Positions 1-10,975 of a stretch of 64,000 bases of DNA are shown here, in pieces (the stretch's first letter is position 1; each line of letters opens with the position of its first letter). The translations under genes and the position numbers were made by a program. The stretch is taken from positions 61,303 through 125,302 of the forward strand of contig NZ_PXYL01000014.1 in assembly GCF_003012705.1 (NCBI RefSeq). Direction: 5' to 3'. The stretch is from Pseudaminobacter soli (ex Li et al. 2025). GTDB taxonomy: Bacteria > Pseudomonadota > Alphaproteobacteria > Rhizobiales > Rhizobiaceae. A model generated the notes under the pieces. The model saw nothing but the letters and a program-made list of their open reading frames with translations, was not told the origin of the DNA and did not search any database.

Positions 1-687
<687 letters not shown>

Positions 688-738
688 CAGAGACGGCGCC
701 CGATATGAAACAATGTCGGGCGCCGCACCATCCGGGTA

Positions 739-2691
739 CTATTCGAGCTTGAGGTCAAGGCTGCGTTCCTCGCCGATGCCGAGTTCGATGTCGGCCTGCC
801 CCGCGCGGCCATCGGAGTCGCTTGCGACCACGCGCCATTTCCCGGCGGGCAAAATCGTCGACATGTCTTCGGACGAACCGACTTCATAGATCGCATCGGT
901 AGCCGGCGTGTCGGTCGCATCGAGCGCAAAGACCGAATAGACGGTGTTGGCGGCTCGTTCGCCCGCGGCCGGTGTGGCGCTTGCCGTCAGCCGGGAGCCG
1001 CCCAAGTCAAAGTCGAGCGCCGTCTTGCTGCCCGGCGCCACCATGACCTCCTTTTCCACCGTCACCGTGCCGCTCTTGAGGCCAATGTGCCAACGCCCGG
1101 GCGGCAGGGGCGCGTTTGGAGCGGCCTGCTGGATCTCGATTGTCTTTGCCGGAGACAGCGCCTGGGCAGGCTCGAGGGTCCAGAACGCGTCGCGCCAATC
1201 GTCGATCGGCGGCGCCTGCGGCCCGAGCCGCGCGGAGAGCGCCAGTTCGCCACCGCCCACGACGACACGCGCCACCCGCTCCTCGGCGGCGCTGACCTCG
1301 GCGCTTGCCGGCACATCCGCCCCGGCAATCGACAGCGTCACCGGATATCGGCCTTCCGGCAGCACGAGCCGCGGGCGCGCCTGTCCTGAAATGGTCTGCG
1401 CCCTGTCGCCCTCGCCGATCCGCCAGGAGAGCATGGCCGCGTCGTCCAGTGTCTCGGCTTCGCCGTCGAAAGCGGCTTCCAGCACGACCGTGCCGAGCCT
1501 GAAATCGAGCGTTACCGCAGCCGGCGCACCCGGCACGACCGTCGCGAGCGCGGTTGCCTCGAGCCCCTTGAGCTTGGCGCCAATCTTGTAACGGCCGGGC
1601 GCCAGCAGAAGCGAGGGACGAGCAAGGCTTGGGATCTCGACTTTGCCCTGCCCTTCATCCGGCTCCAGGGTCCATTGGACGCCAGCTGCTTCAAGATCAC
1701 CGAAGGGCGCGGCCGACTTGTTTGCAGCAAGCGCCAAATCGAGGCGGCCTGCCGGCACCTCGACTTCATAGGTTTTGCCTTCCTCACCGGTGACGATGAC
1801 ACTCGCCTTGCCTTGTGCGTTGGCAGCGCTGGCGACAACCTCATAGGTTCCGGCTGCGAGGTCGAGGGAAAGGGCACGGCTTTCGCCGGCAAAGACGGTC
1901 TCATGTTTGTCGTCCTTCACCTCCCAGCGCACGGGCGCGTCGACAATGGGCCCCAGCCCCTGCGCCACGGCGGCGAGACCGACGCGCACGATATGCGGCG
2001 GCTCGGGGACGGGAGCCGGTTCCGTAGGAGGCGCTGGCTGCGGCGCAGGTTCGGAAACGACCGGCGCGGCGGCGATCTCTTCCTTGATGGTGTCCAGCGA
2101 TTGCGTCAGTTGCGACGCGCTGCCGACATCGAAGAACTTTCCGCCGCCATTTTCGGCGATGCAGGAAAGCTGCGTCGCTTCGCCCTTGGCAAGGCCGAAG
2201 CCGACGACATGGATTATGAGCGAGGGATTGGTTTTCCTGAGCTCGCTTGCCACCGCACAAGGGTCGGCATTGCATGTCTCTATGCCGTCGCTGACGAGGA
2301 TGATGGAGCCGCCATTGGCGGGCAGCAGCTTTGCCGCCTGCGACAGGGATTGCGAAAGCGGCGTCTTGCCGCGCGCCCTGAGCGGCTTGAGCTTCTGCTG
2401 AACCTCGCTTGCCGAAACCGGCCCCATCTCCACGAGAGTTTCGATGTCGGCGCAATCCGACTTGCGCCGATGGCCATAGGCGATCAAGGCAAGCTCGCCC
2501 CCCGCCGGCCATTTCGCAAGCGTCTCGGTCACCACCCTCCTTGCCGCGTCGAGCTTGGTATCTCCATCCGGCTCCCGGGCCGCCATGCTGCCGGAGGCGT
2601 CGAGGATGATCACCGACGGGGCGGGCTGGTCGGCACGGGCGAATGCGCCCATGGCGAGCATGATCAGGAAGGCGAGAAGGCTGGACCTCAT
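739..2691 (-). CDS. Secreted VWA-domain protein with about five C-terminal beta repeats
   Basis: A protein of about 650 residues. A Sec-type leader (MRSSLLAFLIMLAMGAFARA) is followed by a von Willebrand A domain at about residues 25-200. Its metal-site (MIDAS) motif is DASGSM, with the further ligand regions KTPLSQ and VSDGIE. A proline-rich linker near residue 215 leads to about five degenerate modules of 80-95 residues. Each module has a strand with a W or Y (for example VRWEV, VQWTLEP, LSWRIGE, FWTLEP) and ends in a turn such as APGRYKI, PEGRYPV, PPGRWHI or PAGKWRV. VWA proteins bind ligands through a divalent metal; the ligand here is unknown. It is the last gene of a three-gene operon, one base after the stop of the upstream gene. 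I chose the ATG at 2691 because it begins the signal peptide; an in-frame start at 2715 would overlap the upstream gene. Confidence 0.85.
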   Translation of the reverse strand: MRSSLLAFLIMLAMGAFARADQPAPSVIILDASGSMAAREPDGDTKLDAARRVVTETLAKWPAGGELALIAYGHRRKSDCADIETLVEMGPVSASEVQQKLKPLRARGKTPLSQSLSQAAKLLPANGGSIILVSDGIETCNADPCAVASELRKTNPSLIIHVVGFGLAKGEATQLSCIAENGGGKFFDVGSASQLTQSLDTIKEEIAAAPVVSEPAPQPAPPTEPAPVPEPPHIVRVGLAAVAQGLGPIVDAPVRWEVKDDKHETVFAGESRALSLDLAAGTYEVVASAANAQGKASVIVTGEEGKTYEVEVPAGRLDLALAANKSAAPFGDLEAAGVQWTLEPDEGQGKVEIPSLARPSLLLAPGRYKIGAKLKGLEATALATVVPGAPAAVTLDFRLGTVVLEAAFDGEAETLDDAAMLSWRIGEGDRAQTISGQARPRLVLPEGRYPVTLSIAGADVPASAEVSAAEERVARVVVGGGELALSARLGPQAPPIDDWRDAFWTLEPAQALSPAKTIEIQQAAPNAPLPPGRWHIGLKSGTVTVEKEVMVAPGSKTALDFDLGGSRLTASATPAAGERAANTVYSVFALDATDTPATDAIYEVGSSEDMSTILPAGKWRVVASDSDGRAGQADIELGIGEERSLDLKLE

Positions 2692-2692
2692 A

Positions 2693-4612
2693 CTAGCATC
2701 CCGGGTTGCAGGCATCGACCGTCAGCGTGTAGGCGCCGGTCGTCCCTTGCGTGTTCTTCTTGCGCGTAAAGGCTTTCGATATCTTCATGGTCAGGCCGGC
2801 GCGCTCTACGTCGAAGGTGACGGGGCCGTCGTTCATGGCGCGCGTCATGATGAAATGCGCTCCCTTGTAAGGCAGAGCATAGTCGATGACCTCCGGCCAC
2901 AGGCTCAGCACCGGCAGCATGATGTGGACGACCTTCACACGCAGATCGTCGAAATCGACCGCCGCCGGCTGAAGCTCCAGGCGCAAGGTCTTTTCGCGCA
3001 GTTCGGCCCGTACCGGCACGCGGAAGAAGGCCGGCGTCATGACGTATTGGGTTATCAAGCCGCCCTGGTCGATGATGGATTTGACCGGGTTGAAGTCGGG
3101 CGCGACCTGATTTTTGCTGACGCCGAGATTCTTTTCATAGATGGCCGGGAAGTCGTCCAGCACGAAGGGCTCAATGCGCAGGGTGCGGAATACCGTTCCC
3201 TGGGCGAGGCCGGGAAACAGCACCGGCACGGCATTGTCCCAGGACTTGATGCTCTTCGCATTGCCGACGAATTCGCCGGTAAGCGCAATCACGTCACCCT
3301 TAGCGTCCTTTGGATAGCGCAGGATGAGCTGGCCGGTGATGCCGATCGAATATTGCCACCAGATCCCGCTGGGGGCGCTGAATTCAGCCGACATCGTGCC
3401 CTCGATCGGCCCCTGGAAGGTCTGGCAGAGCGCCTCGAAAACTCGGTTTGCCAAGAAAGTGGAAATTGCGGTCGCCATCTTCTGGTGGGCCAGCAAACGT
3501 TCGAAGCCTTGGGGGGAGATCTTTATCCGGCCGCCCTCCAACTTGGGCTCGTAGGTCGTCACCCCCTTCCAACCGAGTTCGATGCTTTCCTTGAGCACCG
3601 TGTTCTGCTTGACCGCCGGGATCATTCCCACCAGCTTGGTCGGGATGTTCTCCTTTGCCCAGTCGCCGAGGAAATTTTCCGGCTCGATAATCAGGCCAAG
3701 ATAGAAATCGACGAATTTCAGTCCGTTTATGATCACGTCGAGCTGGTCGCAGACGACATTGCCCTGCGTGATCTGCGCGATCGCCCGCCGCCCTTCGGCG
3801 CGCGCCTGCCGGGCGCCACGCAACCATTCCTTGATCTGGCGAGTTGCCGGGGCGATCGCAGGCCGAATGGCCGGCACCTCTTTGCGCAGCTTTTCCAGGT
3901 GACGATAGCCGACCGCCCATTGCGGCGCCTCGCCACAAGGCACGGCTTCCTTGCCGTCGTCGGCGAGTTCCTTCAGCCGCTGTGCCAATTCATCCTTGGC
4001 CGGCGATGGCGGCAGATCGCCGACGCGCTCCAGCAGCGCATCGGTCGCCTCGCAGATCACCTCGGTGAGCCCGGCCGCCTCTTCCTCGATCTCGTCTTGC
4101 GGTATGGCCTCGCACTGTTCCTCGGCCTCCAGTTCGGTGACGTCGAATTCGGCAGTCCCGCTATAGGCATTCTCCGCGTCGGCCGCTTCGACCTCATGCG
4201 TGCCCGTTACTTTCGGGGTGAACAGGACTTCGAAATTGCCGTCCCGGCCCACCTCGGCGCTGAGCACGCTTGGCTTTTCGCGCGTGAACATGGTGGTCGC
4301 CTTCGCCGGCGCGTCATCGTCCCCGCACTTGCTTTCCGGCTCCGGACCGTCCGGCTCGAACTCCTGCGGCGGCGTGACGGTGACCAGAAGCGACTTGCCC
4401 GCAAGATCGCGCGATGTGATGCCGCTGATCCTTACGGCCTTGCCGCGCACCGTGGCGACCTTTTCCCCGGGCACGGCGACGGCGCCAGCCGGCTTGTCGG
4501 CAATCTCGACGGCAAGATAGATCTGGACCTGCCTGCTGTCACCAGCATCCTGGGCAAGCGCCTGGAGCGCCGACAGCGCAAGAAAGAGCACCAGCCACAG
4601 AAGCCGCCTCAT
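2693..4612 (-). CDS. Large secreted protein of unknown function in the VWA operon
   Basis: A protein of 639 residues with a clear Sec leader (MRRLLWLVLFLALSALQALA, then QDAG). The mature N-terminal part looks like a beta-rich Ig-like region (residues 25-155) followed by an acidic segment. The centre is helical and charged with scattered cysteines, and the C-terminal third is beta-rich. I do not recognise a named family. Its ATG overlaps the stop of the upstream LolA-like gene by four bases (ATGA), and the VWA gene starts one base after its own stop, so the three are almost certainly co-translated. A periplasmic partner or ligand of the VWA protein is a reasonable guess, not a demonstrated role. 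Confidence 0.75.
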   Translation of the reverse strand: MRRLLWLVLFLALSALQALAQDAGDSRQVQIYLAVEIADKPAGAVAVPGEKVATVRGKAVRISGITSRDLAGKSLLVTVTPPQEFEPDGPEPESKCGDDDAPAKATTMFTREKPSVLSAEVGRDGNFEVLFTPKVTGTHEVEAADAENAYSGTAEFDVTELEAEEQCEAIPQDEIEEEAAGLTEVICEATDALLERVGDLPPSPAKDELAQRLKELADDGKEAVPCGEAPQWAVGYRHLEKLRKEVPAIRPAIAPATRQIKEWLRGARQARAEGRRAIAQITQGNVVCDQLDVIINGLKFVDFYLGLIIEPENFLGDWAKENIPTKLVGMIPAVKQNTVLKESIELGWKGVTTYEPKLEGGRIKISPQGFERLLAHQKMATAISTFLANRVFEALCQTFQGPIEGTMSAEFSAPSGIWWQYSIGITGQLILRYPKDAKGDVIALTGEFVGNAKSIKSWDNAVPVLFPGLAQGTVFRTLRIEPFVLDDFPAIYEKNLGVSKNQVAPDFNPVKSIIDQGGLITQYVMTPAFFRVPVRAELREKTLRLELQPAAVDFDDLRVKVVHIMLPVLSLWPEVIDYALPYKGAHFIMTRAMNDGPVTFDVERAGLTMKISKAFTRKKNTQGTTGAYTLTVDACNPGC

Positions 4613-5436
4613 GGCGCGCTTCCCGGCGGCGCGAAGATGAACTGGTCATCTGAAAGTTCTGGGTCGACCACCGGCTCGATCAGGAATATGCGCTGGTCGA
4701 TCATACCTGCCGGGCTGTTCACCTCCGCGTCGACCACCACCTTGCGAACCAGACCGCTGTCCTGATCGATCCACACCGTCGTCGGCCGCTTCTCCACCGT
4801 CACCACGCCAGTGACGCGCTGGTCGGCCACGATCTTGCGGCAGCGGCGGCCGGCAAGCTCGTCGTCGCCATTTTCGCGTGGCTCGATCAGGCCATAGGTC
4901 GGCCCCGGCAGTTTGGCCTGGGGAAAAAGATGCGGTGCGATCAGATTTGCCGAATCCTTCGTCGGCGATTGCGCGGTCAGGAAGGCGACGGCCCCCTTGC
5001 CGCCGTCATGCACGGTGTGGACGCCCGTCGCTTTCCACCAGCTTTGAAAGGCGCCTCCATCGCACCAGATGACCAACGCGTCGCCACCGGCGGCCGGATC
5101 AGCGTCGAATCGGAAGAAGAAGTTGCGCGGCGCCCTGAAGAGCGTGCGGAAGCTGTGGCGCTCCGTGACCAGCGGGTTGCCGGGCCATTGGTAGCGCACC
5201 TCCACCGTGCCCTGGTCGCTGTAGGACGCAAGTTTGCGATAGCGCGCGCTGACAGGGCCCATGACATCGTCCTCGGGCGCCTCGATTTCTTCCTGGCTCC
5301 GGGCCATCCGCACTCCGCTCAGCCACACCCCCAGGGCGAGAGGCAAGCCAAAGGTGAAACCGCGCCTGGACAATCCATTCTCCCGCGCGACCGCGTCGAG
5401 ACGACTGGAGGCGGCGGTCCTGTGCGATGGAGGCAT
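4609..5436 (-). CDS. Tat-leader LolA-like / DUF2092-type periplasmic protein
   Basis: About 275 residues. The N-terminus carries a twin-arginine pattern (SRRGFTFGLPLALG) followed by a hydrophobic segment, which suggests export by Tat. The mature part has the periodic beta pattern of LolA/LolB-like folds (TVEVRYQWPG, NFFFRFDADP, PTTVWIDQDSGLVRKVVV), seen in DUF2092-type proteins that probably bind lipids or hydrophobic ligands. It is the first gene of the minus-strand operon and overlaps the next gene by ATGA. I placed the start at the ATG beginning MPPSHRT; an in-frame start 51 bases upstream is possible. Assignment to the LolA-like fold is by pattern only. Confidence 0.65.
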   Translation of the reverse strand: MPPSHRTAASSRLDAVARENGLSRRGFTFGLPLALGVWLSGVRMARSQEEIEAPEDDVMGPVSARYRKLASYSDQGTVEVRYQWPGNPLVTERHSFRTLFRAPRNFFFRFDADPAAGGDALVIWCDGGAFQSWWKATGVHTVHDGGKGAVAFLTAQSPTKDSANLIAPHLFPQAKLPGPTYGLIEPRENGDDELAGRRCRKIVADQRVTGVVTVEKRPTTVWIDQDSGLVRKVVVDAEVNSPAGMIDQRIFLIEPVVDPELSDDQFIFAPPGSAP

Positions 5437-5946
5437 CACCCCCTCCCCTGCATTGGAATCAGCAGGCCGAGATCGGCCTGCCGGCAAAGGCTTGTCTTCT
5501 CGAAGAGGTGAGCAAAAGCGGGCGCCTGGCCGTCGCGAACAAGCGACGGCGCTTCAGCGATGCGCCTCACAGCCTGAAGATTTGTCCCCGAATGCACCAC
5601 AGCCCGTCCCCGACCGCAGAAATCCAACTGGCGCGGCGAGCATATTGCAATCCGGCGGTTCTTGCCAGCCGGCGGCCGGCGCCCGGATCGACAGTGATTC
5701 TCGCGATTCGTGATTCGCCGATCCTTGGTCCGGCCGCTTTCGGGATAAGTGATTCATCGACGGGCCGCGGCCAAATCAGACGACGGGGCACAATTCGGAT
5801 CTTGAGCTAGAGCCGGATGCTTCTCGAACGCAGCGCACCTGAAGGAAAAGCCAGGAATTCCGCGGATTGCGGGAAACGAAGCCACGCCGCGCGAACCCGC
5901 TGCAGCGCTGGACGGTTTTGGTAAACTAAAGAATTCTTGGGGAATT
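5437..5946. other. Intergenic region with no recognisable gene
   Basis: About 500 bases between the start of the LolA-like operon and tRNA-Ala. Several short frames are open, but none has a convincing ribosome-binding site or protein-like composition. The promoter of the minus-strand envelope operon must lie in its left part. I see no repeat or strong hairpin. Confidence 0.5.
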
Positions 5947-6022
<76 letters not shown>

Positions 6023-6157
6023 ACAATCCGGCATAACCGGGTGCCGTTTCCGGCGGGAAGGTCGTTCTGGCGTTTCGTCCCGAACCGACCGTGAGGCGGC
6101 TTCTAGCGCCCCATTTTGAGAAGATCAAGCCTCTTTCTAGCTTTTTCTCAAACCAAA

Positions 6158-6254
6158 GCATCGGACTGAAAATTGGAAGCCGGTTTCCCGGAATTTCCGA
6201 TGCTCTTCAAAGTGCCAGATCGCCCTGCACGCCCGAACGGACGCGGCGATGTGG
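6158..6254. repeat. RIME-like two-palindrome intergenic repeat, copy A
   Basis: The first palindrome (6158-6203) has arms GCATCGG and CCGATGC around an A/T-rich centre. A spacer containing TTCAAAGTG follows, then a second, less perfect palindrome with arms CCAGATCGCC and GGCGATGTGG. The same layout and spacer recur at 21356, 36396 and 40896. It resembles the Rhizobium-specific intergenic mosaic elements (RIME), which have two large palindromes. Confidence 0.65.
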
Positions 6255-6285
6255 TGCGCCGGCCATGCGGCGCACCAGCAAAACA

Positions 6286-6672
6286 TCAGCTTTCGTCGTC
6301 GTCGCCGACGCCGATGATGCCCGAAACGTCGTCGTTGTCTTCTTCCTCGTCCTCGAGGAAGGTGTCATCATCATCGCCGAGGTCGACATCTTCGTCGTCA
6401 TCGATGGAGATGATGTCCTCGTCGCCCTTGGTCTCGTCATCGGCATCCTCGAGCGAGACGATGTCCGCGCTCTCTTCTTCCGTGTCGATACCGCGTTCTT
6501 CGACCTCGTCCTCCTCCTCTTCGACAACCTTGCTACTAGTCGTCGTCTCGAAGAAGGAGAGCGGGTAGGACTTGCCCGTGTAGGGCGAAACGATCGGATC
6601 CTTGTTGAGGTCGTAGAATTTACGCCCCGTCTCGGGATCGATGCGCTTTGTGCCAAGCTCTGGTTTAGCCAC
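6286..6672 (-). CDS. TIGR02300 family acidic protein
   Basis: A protein of 128 residues. The N-terminal third is a conserved module (KRIDPETGRKFYDLNKDP, then PYTGKSYPLSFFE) found in the alphaproteobacterial TIGR02300 family. The rest is very rich in Asp and Glu with a Val/Ile/Ser background, probably disordered. The start is a GTG at 6672 with GAGG about eight bases upstream. No function is established for the family. It is divergent from aroA, which is the usual neighbourhood in rhizobia. Confidence 0.88.
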   Translation of the reverse strand: MAKPELGTKRIDPETGRKFYDLNKDPIVSPYTGKSYPLSFFETTTSSKVVEEEEDEVEERGIDTEEESADIVSLEDADDETKGDEDIISIDDDEDVDLGDDDDTFLEDEEEDNDDVSGIIGVGDDDES

Positions 6673-6796
6673 CGTAGATCCTCGTTTGTAAAGGTTGGTC
6701 CCCTTAACCGCAGTTTAGGGCACTGTCAAAGCCAAAAAAACGCGATTTTTCGCGCTGCCGCAAGCCTTTGGAGCGCTCGCCCCCGCGGGGGGATGA

Positions 6797-8880
<2,084 letters not shown>

Positions 8881-9079
8881 GCACGAATTTCCGCACTGTT
8901 CCCTTGCCGGAACCTGCGGAGGTCTCCATATCGGGCACGAACCCGCCTGCCAGCATTCACTTGCGCCGGAAAAACCGCTTATAGCGGTACAGGGCTAGAA
9001 AAGCCCGGGAACGCCGGCAGGCCAACGCAACACGAACCCCAGGCGCCTGTCCCTCATGAGGGGCACTCCAGGAGATCAT
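8881..9079 (+). promoter_or_regulatory. rpsA leader with small hairpins
   Basis: Two hundred bases between cmk and rpsA contain a CCGC-TTATA-GCGG hairpin near 8973, a palindrome CCCTCATGAGGG just before rpsA, and the ribosome site AGGAGA at 9070-9075. S1 in other bacteria represses its own translation through leader structure, so such a role is plausible here but not shown. Confidence 0.4.
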
Positions 9080-10786
9080 ATGTCACAAGCTATTCCCACT
9101 CGCGACGATTTCGCGAGCATGCTCGAAGAATCCTTCTCGGATGGTCATTCGGGCGAAGGCCAGGTCGTTCGCGGCACCATCACCGCGATCGAGAAGGACA
9201 TGGCCATCATCGACGTCGGCCTGAAGGTCGAAGGCCGCGTTCCGCTGAAGGAATTCGGCGCCAAGGCCAAGGACGGCACGCTGAAGATCGGCGACACCGT
9301 CGAGGTCTATGTCGAGCGCATCGAGAACGCCTTGGGCGAAGCCATGCTGTCGCGCGACAAGGCCCGCCGCGAAGAGAGCTGGGTCAAGCTCGAAGAGAAG
9401 TTCAACAAGGGTGAGCGCGTCGAAGGCGTCATCTTCAACCAGGTCAAGGGCGGCTTCACCGTCGATCTGGACGGCGCTGTTGCCTTCCTGCCGCGTTCGC
9501 AGGTCGACATCCGTCCGATCCGCGACGTCACCCCGCTCATGCACAACCCGCAGCCCTTCGAGATCCTCAAGATGGATCGCCGTCGCGGCAACATCGTTGT
9601 CTCGCGCCGCACCGTGCTCGAAGAGAGCCGCGCCGAGCAGCGTTCGGAAATCGTGCAGAACCTCGAAGAAGGCCAGGTGGTCGAAGGCGTGGTCAAGAAC
9701 ATCACCGACTACGGTGCGTTCGTTGACCTCGGCGGCATCGACGGCCTGCTGCACGTCACCGACATGGCATGGCGCCGCGTCAACCATCCGACCGAGATCC
9801 TCAACATCGGTCAGACGGTCAAGGTGCAGATCATCCGCATCAACCAGGAAACCCACCGCATCTCGCTCGGCATGAAGCAGCTCGAGAGCGATCCGTGGAG
9901 CGAGATCGGCACCAAGTTCCCGCTCGGCAAGAAGATCCGCGGCACGGTCACCAACATCACCGACTACGGCGCCTTCGTGGAGCTGGAGCCGGGCATCGAG
10001 GGCCTGATCCACGTTTCGGAAATGTCGTGGACGAAGAAGAACGTGCACCCCGGCAAGATCCTCTCGACCTCGCAGGAAGTCGACGTGGTCGTGCTCGAGG
10101 TCGATCCGGCCAAGCGCCGCATCTCGCTGGGTCTCAAGCAGACGCTGGAGAACCCGTGGGAAGCCTTCGCTCGCAACCATCCGGTTGGCAGCCAGGTCGA
10201 GGGCGAGGTCAAGAACAAGACCGAGTTCGGCCTGTTCATCGGCCTGGAAGGCGACGTGGACGGCATGGTGCACCTGTCCGACCTCGACTGGAACCGTCCG
10301 GGCGAGCAGGTCATCGAAGAGTACAACCGCGGCGACGTGGTCAAGGCTCAGGTGCTCGACGTCGACATCGACAAGGAGCGCATCTCGCTCGGCATCAAGC
10401 AGTTGTCGCGTGACGCCGTCGGCGAAGCCGCCTCGTCGGGTGAACTGCGCAAGAACGCCGTCGTCACCGCCGAAGTGACCGGTATCAAGGATGGTGGTCT
10501 CGAAGTGCGTCTCGTCGACCACGACATCGAAACCTTCATCAAGCGTTCGGACCTGTCGCGCGACCGTGACGAGCAGCGCCCCGAGCGCTTCACTGTCGGC
10601 CAGAAGGTCGATGCGCGCGTCATCGCCTTCGACAAGAAGACCCGCAAGCTGCAGGTCTCGATCAAGGCGCTGGAAATCGCCGAAGAGAAGGAAGCGGTTG
10701 CCCAGTACGGCTCGACCGACTCCGGCGCTTCGCTCGGCGACATCCTGGGCGCTGCCCTGAAGAACCGCGGCAGCAAGGAAGACTAA
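9080..10786 (+). CDS. rpsA: 30S ribosomal protein S1
   Basis: Ribosomal protein S1 binds mRNA and helps translation initiation on the 30S subunit. The 568-residue protein is made of tandem S1 RNA-binding domains, visible as repeated segments such as GVVKNITDYGAFVDLGGIDG, GTVTNITDYGAFVELEPGIE and GEVKNKTEFGLFIGLEGDVD, each followed by a RISLG-type strand. The start is ATG 9080 with AGGAGA five bases upstream; a longer in-frame reading begins in the leader hairpin and is unlikely. It ends with tandem stops TAATAG and a strong terminator. Confidence 0.98.
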   Translation: MSQAIPTRDDFASMLEESFSDGHSGEGQVVRGTITAIEKDMAIIDVGLKVEGRVPLKEFGAKAKDGTLKIGDTVEVYVERIENALGEAMLSRDKARREESWVKLEEKFNKGERVEGVIFNQVKGGFTVDLDGAVAFLPRSQVDIRPIRDVTPLMHNPQPFEILKMDRRRGNIVVSRRTVLEESRAEQRSEIVQNLEEGQVVEGVVKNITDYGAFVDLGGIDGLLHVTDMAWRRVNHPTEILNIGQTVKVQIIRINQETHRISLGMKQLESDPWSEIGTKFPLGKKIRGTVTNITDYGAFVELEPGIEGLIHVSEMSWTKKNVHPGKILSTSQEVDVVVLEVDPAKRRISLGLKQTLENPWEAFARNHPVGSQVEGEVKNKTEFGLFIGLEGDVDGMVHLSDLDWNRPGEQVIEEYNRGDVVKAQVLDVDIDKERISLGIKQLSRDAVGEAASSGELRKNAVVTAEVTGIKDGGLEVRLVDHDIETFIKRSDLSRDRDEQRPERFTVGQKVDARVIAFDKKTRKLQVSIKALEIAEEKEAVAQYGSTDSGASLGDILGAALKNRGSKED

Positions 10787-10812
10787 TAGTCTTCTCGCTT
10801 GCCAGTGAACGG

Positions 10813-10846
10813 AAAACCCCGCCGGAGCGATCCGGCGGGGTTTTTG
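10813..10846 (+). terminator. Rho-independent terminator of rpsA
   Basis: A perfect stem of 14 pairs (core ACCCCGCCGGA with TCCGGCGGGGT), loop GCGA, followed by a T-rich tail. It lies 27 bases after the rpsA stop. Confidence 0.92.
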
Positions 10847-10975
10847 TTTGGGCCAACAGCCGAAAGGACGGAACGAAATTCCATCGCGGCTGACATTGCT
10901 CTAGGCTGACACGAATTCGACCGACTCACATGATCGACCATCGTGGCGATCTGACAGGGTGGCACGCCTAGGAAA

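Noticed and set aside
2555..4765. Open plus-strand frame of 736 codons opposite the envelope operon
   Set aside because: It is the complement of the secreted-protein genes. These have signal peptides, a VWA motif and overlap coupling; the plus frame has a composition typical of a high-GC antisense shadow and no ribosome site.
9083..10522. Open minus-strand frame of 479 codons
   Set aside because: Antisense of rpsA; codon-bias shadow of a highly expressed gene.
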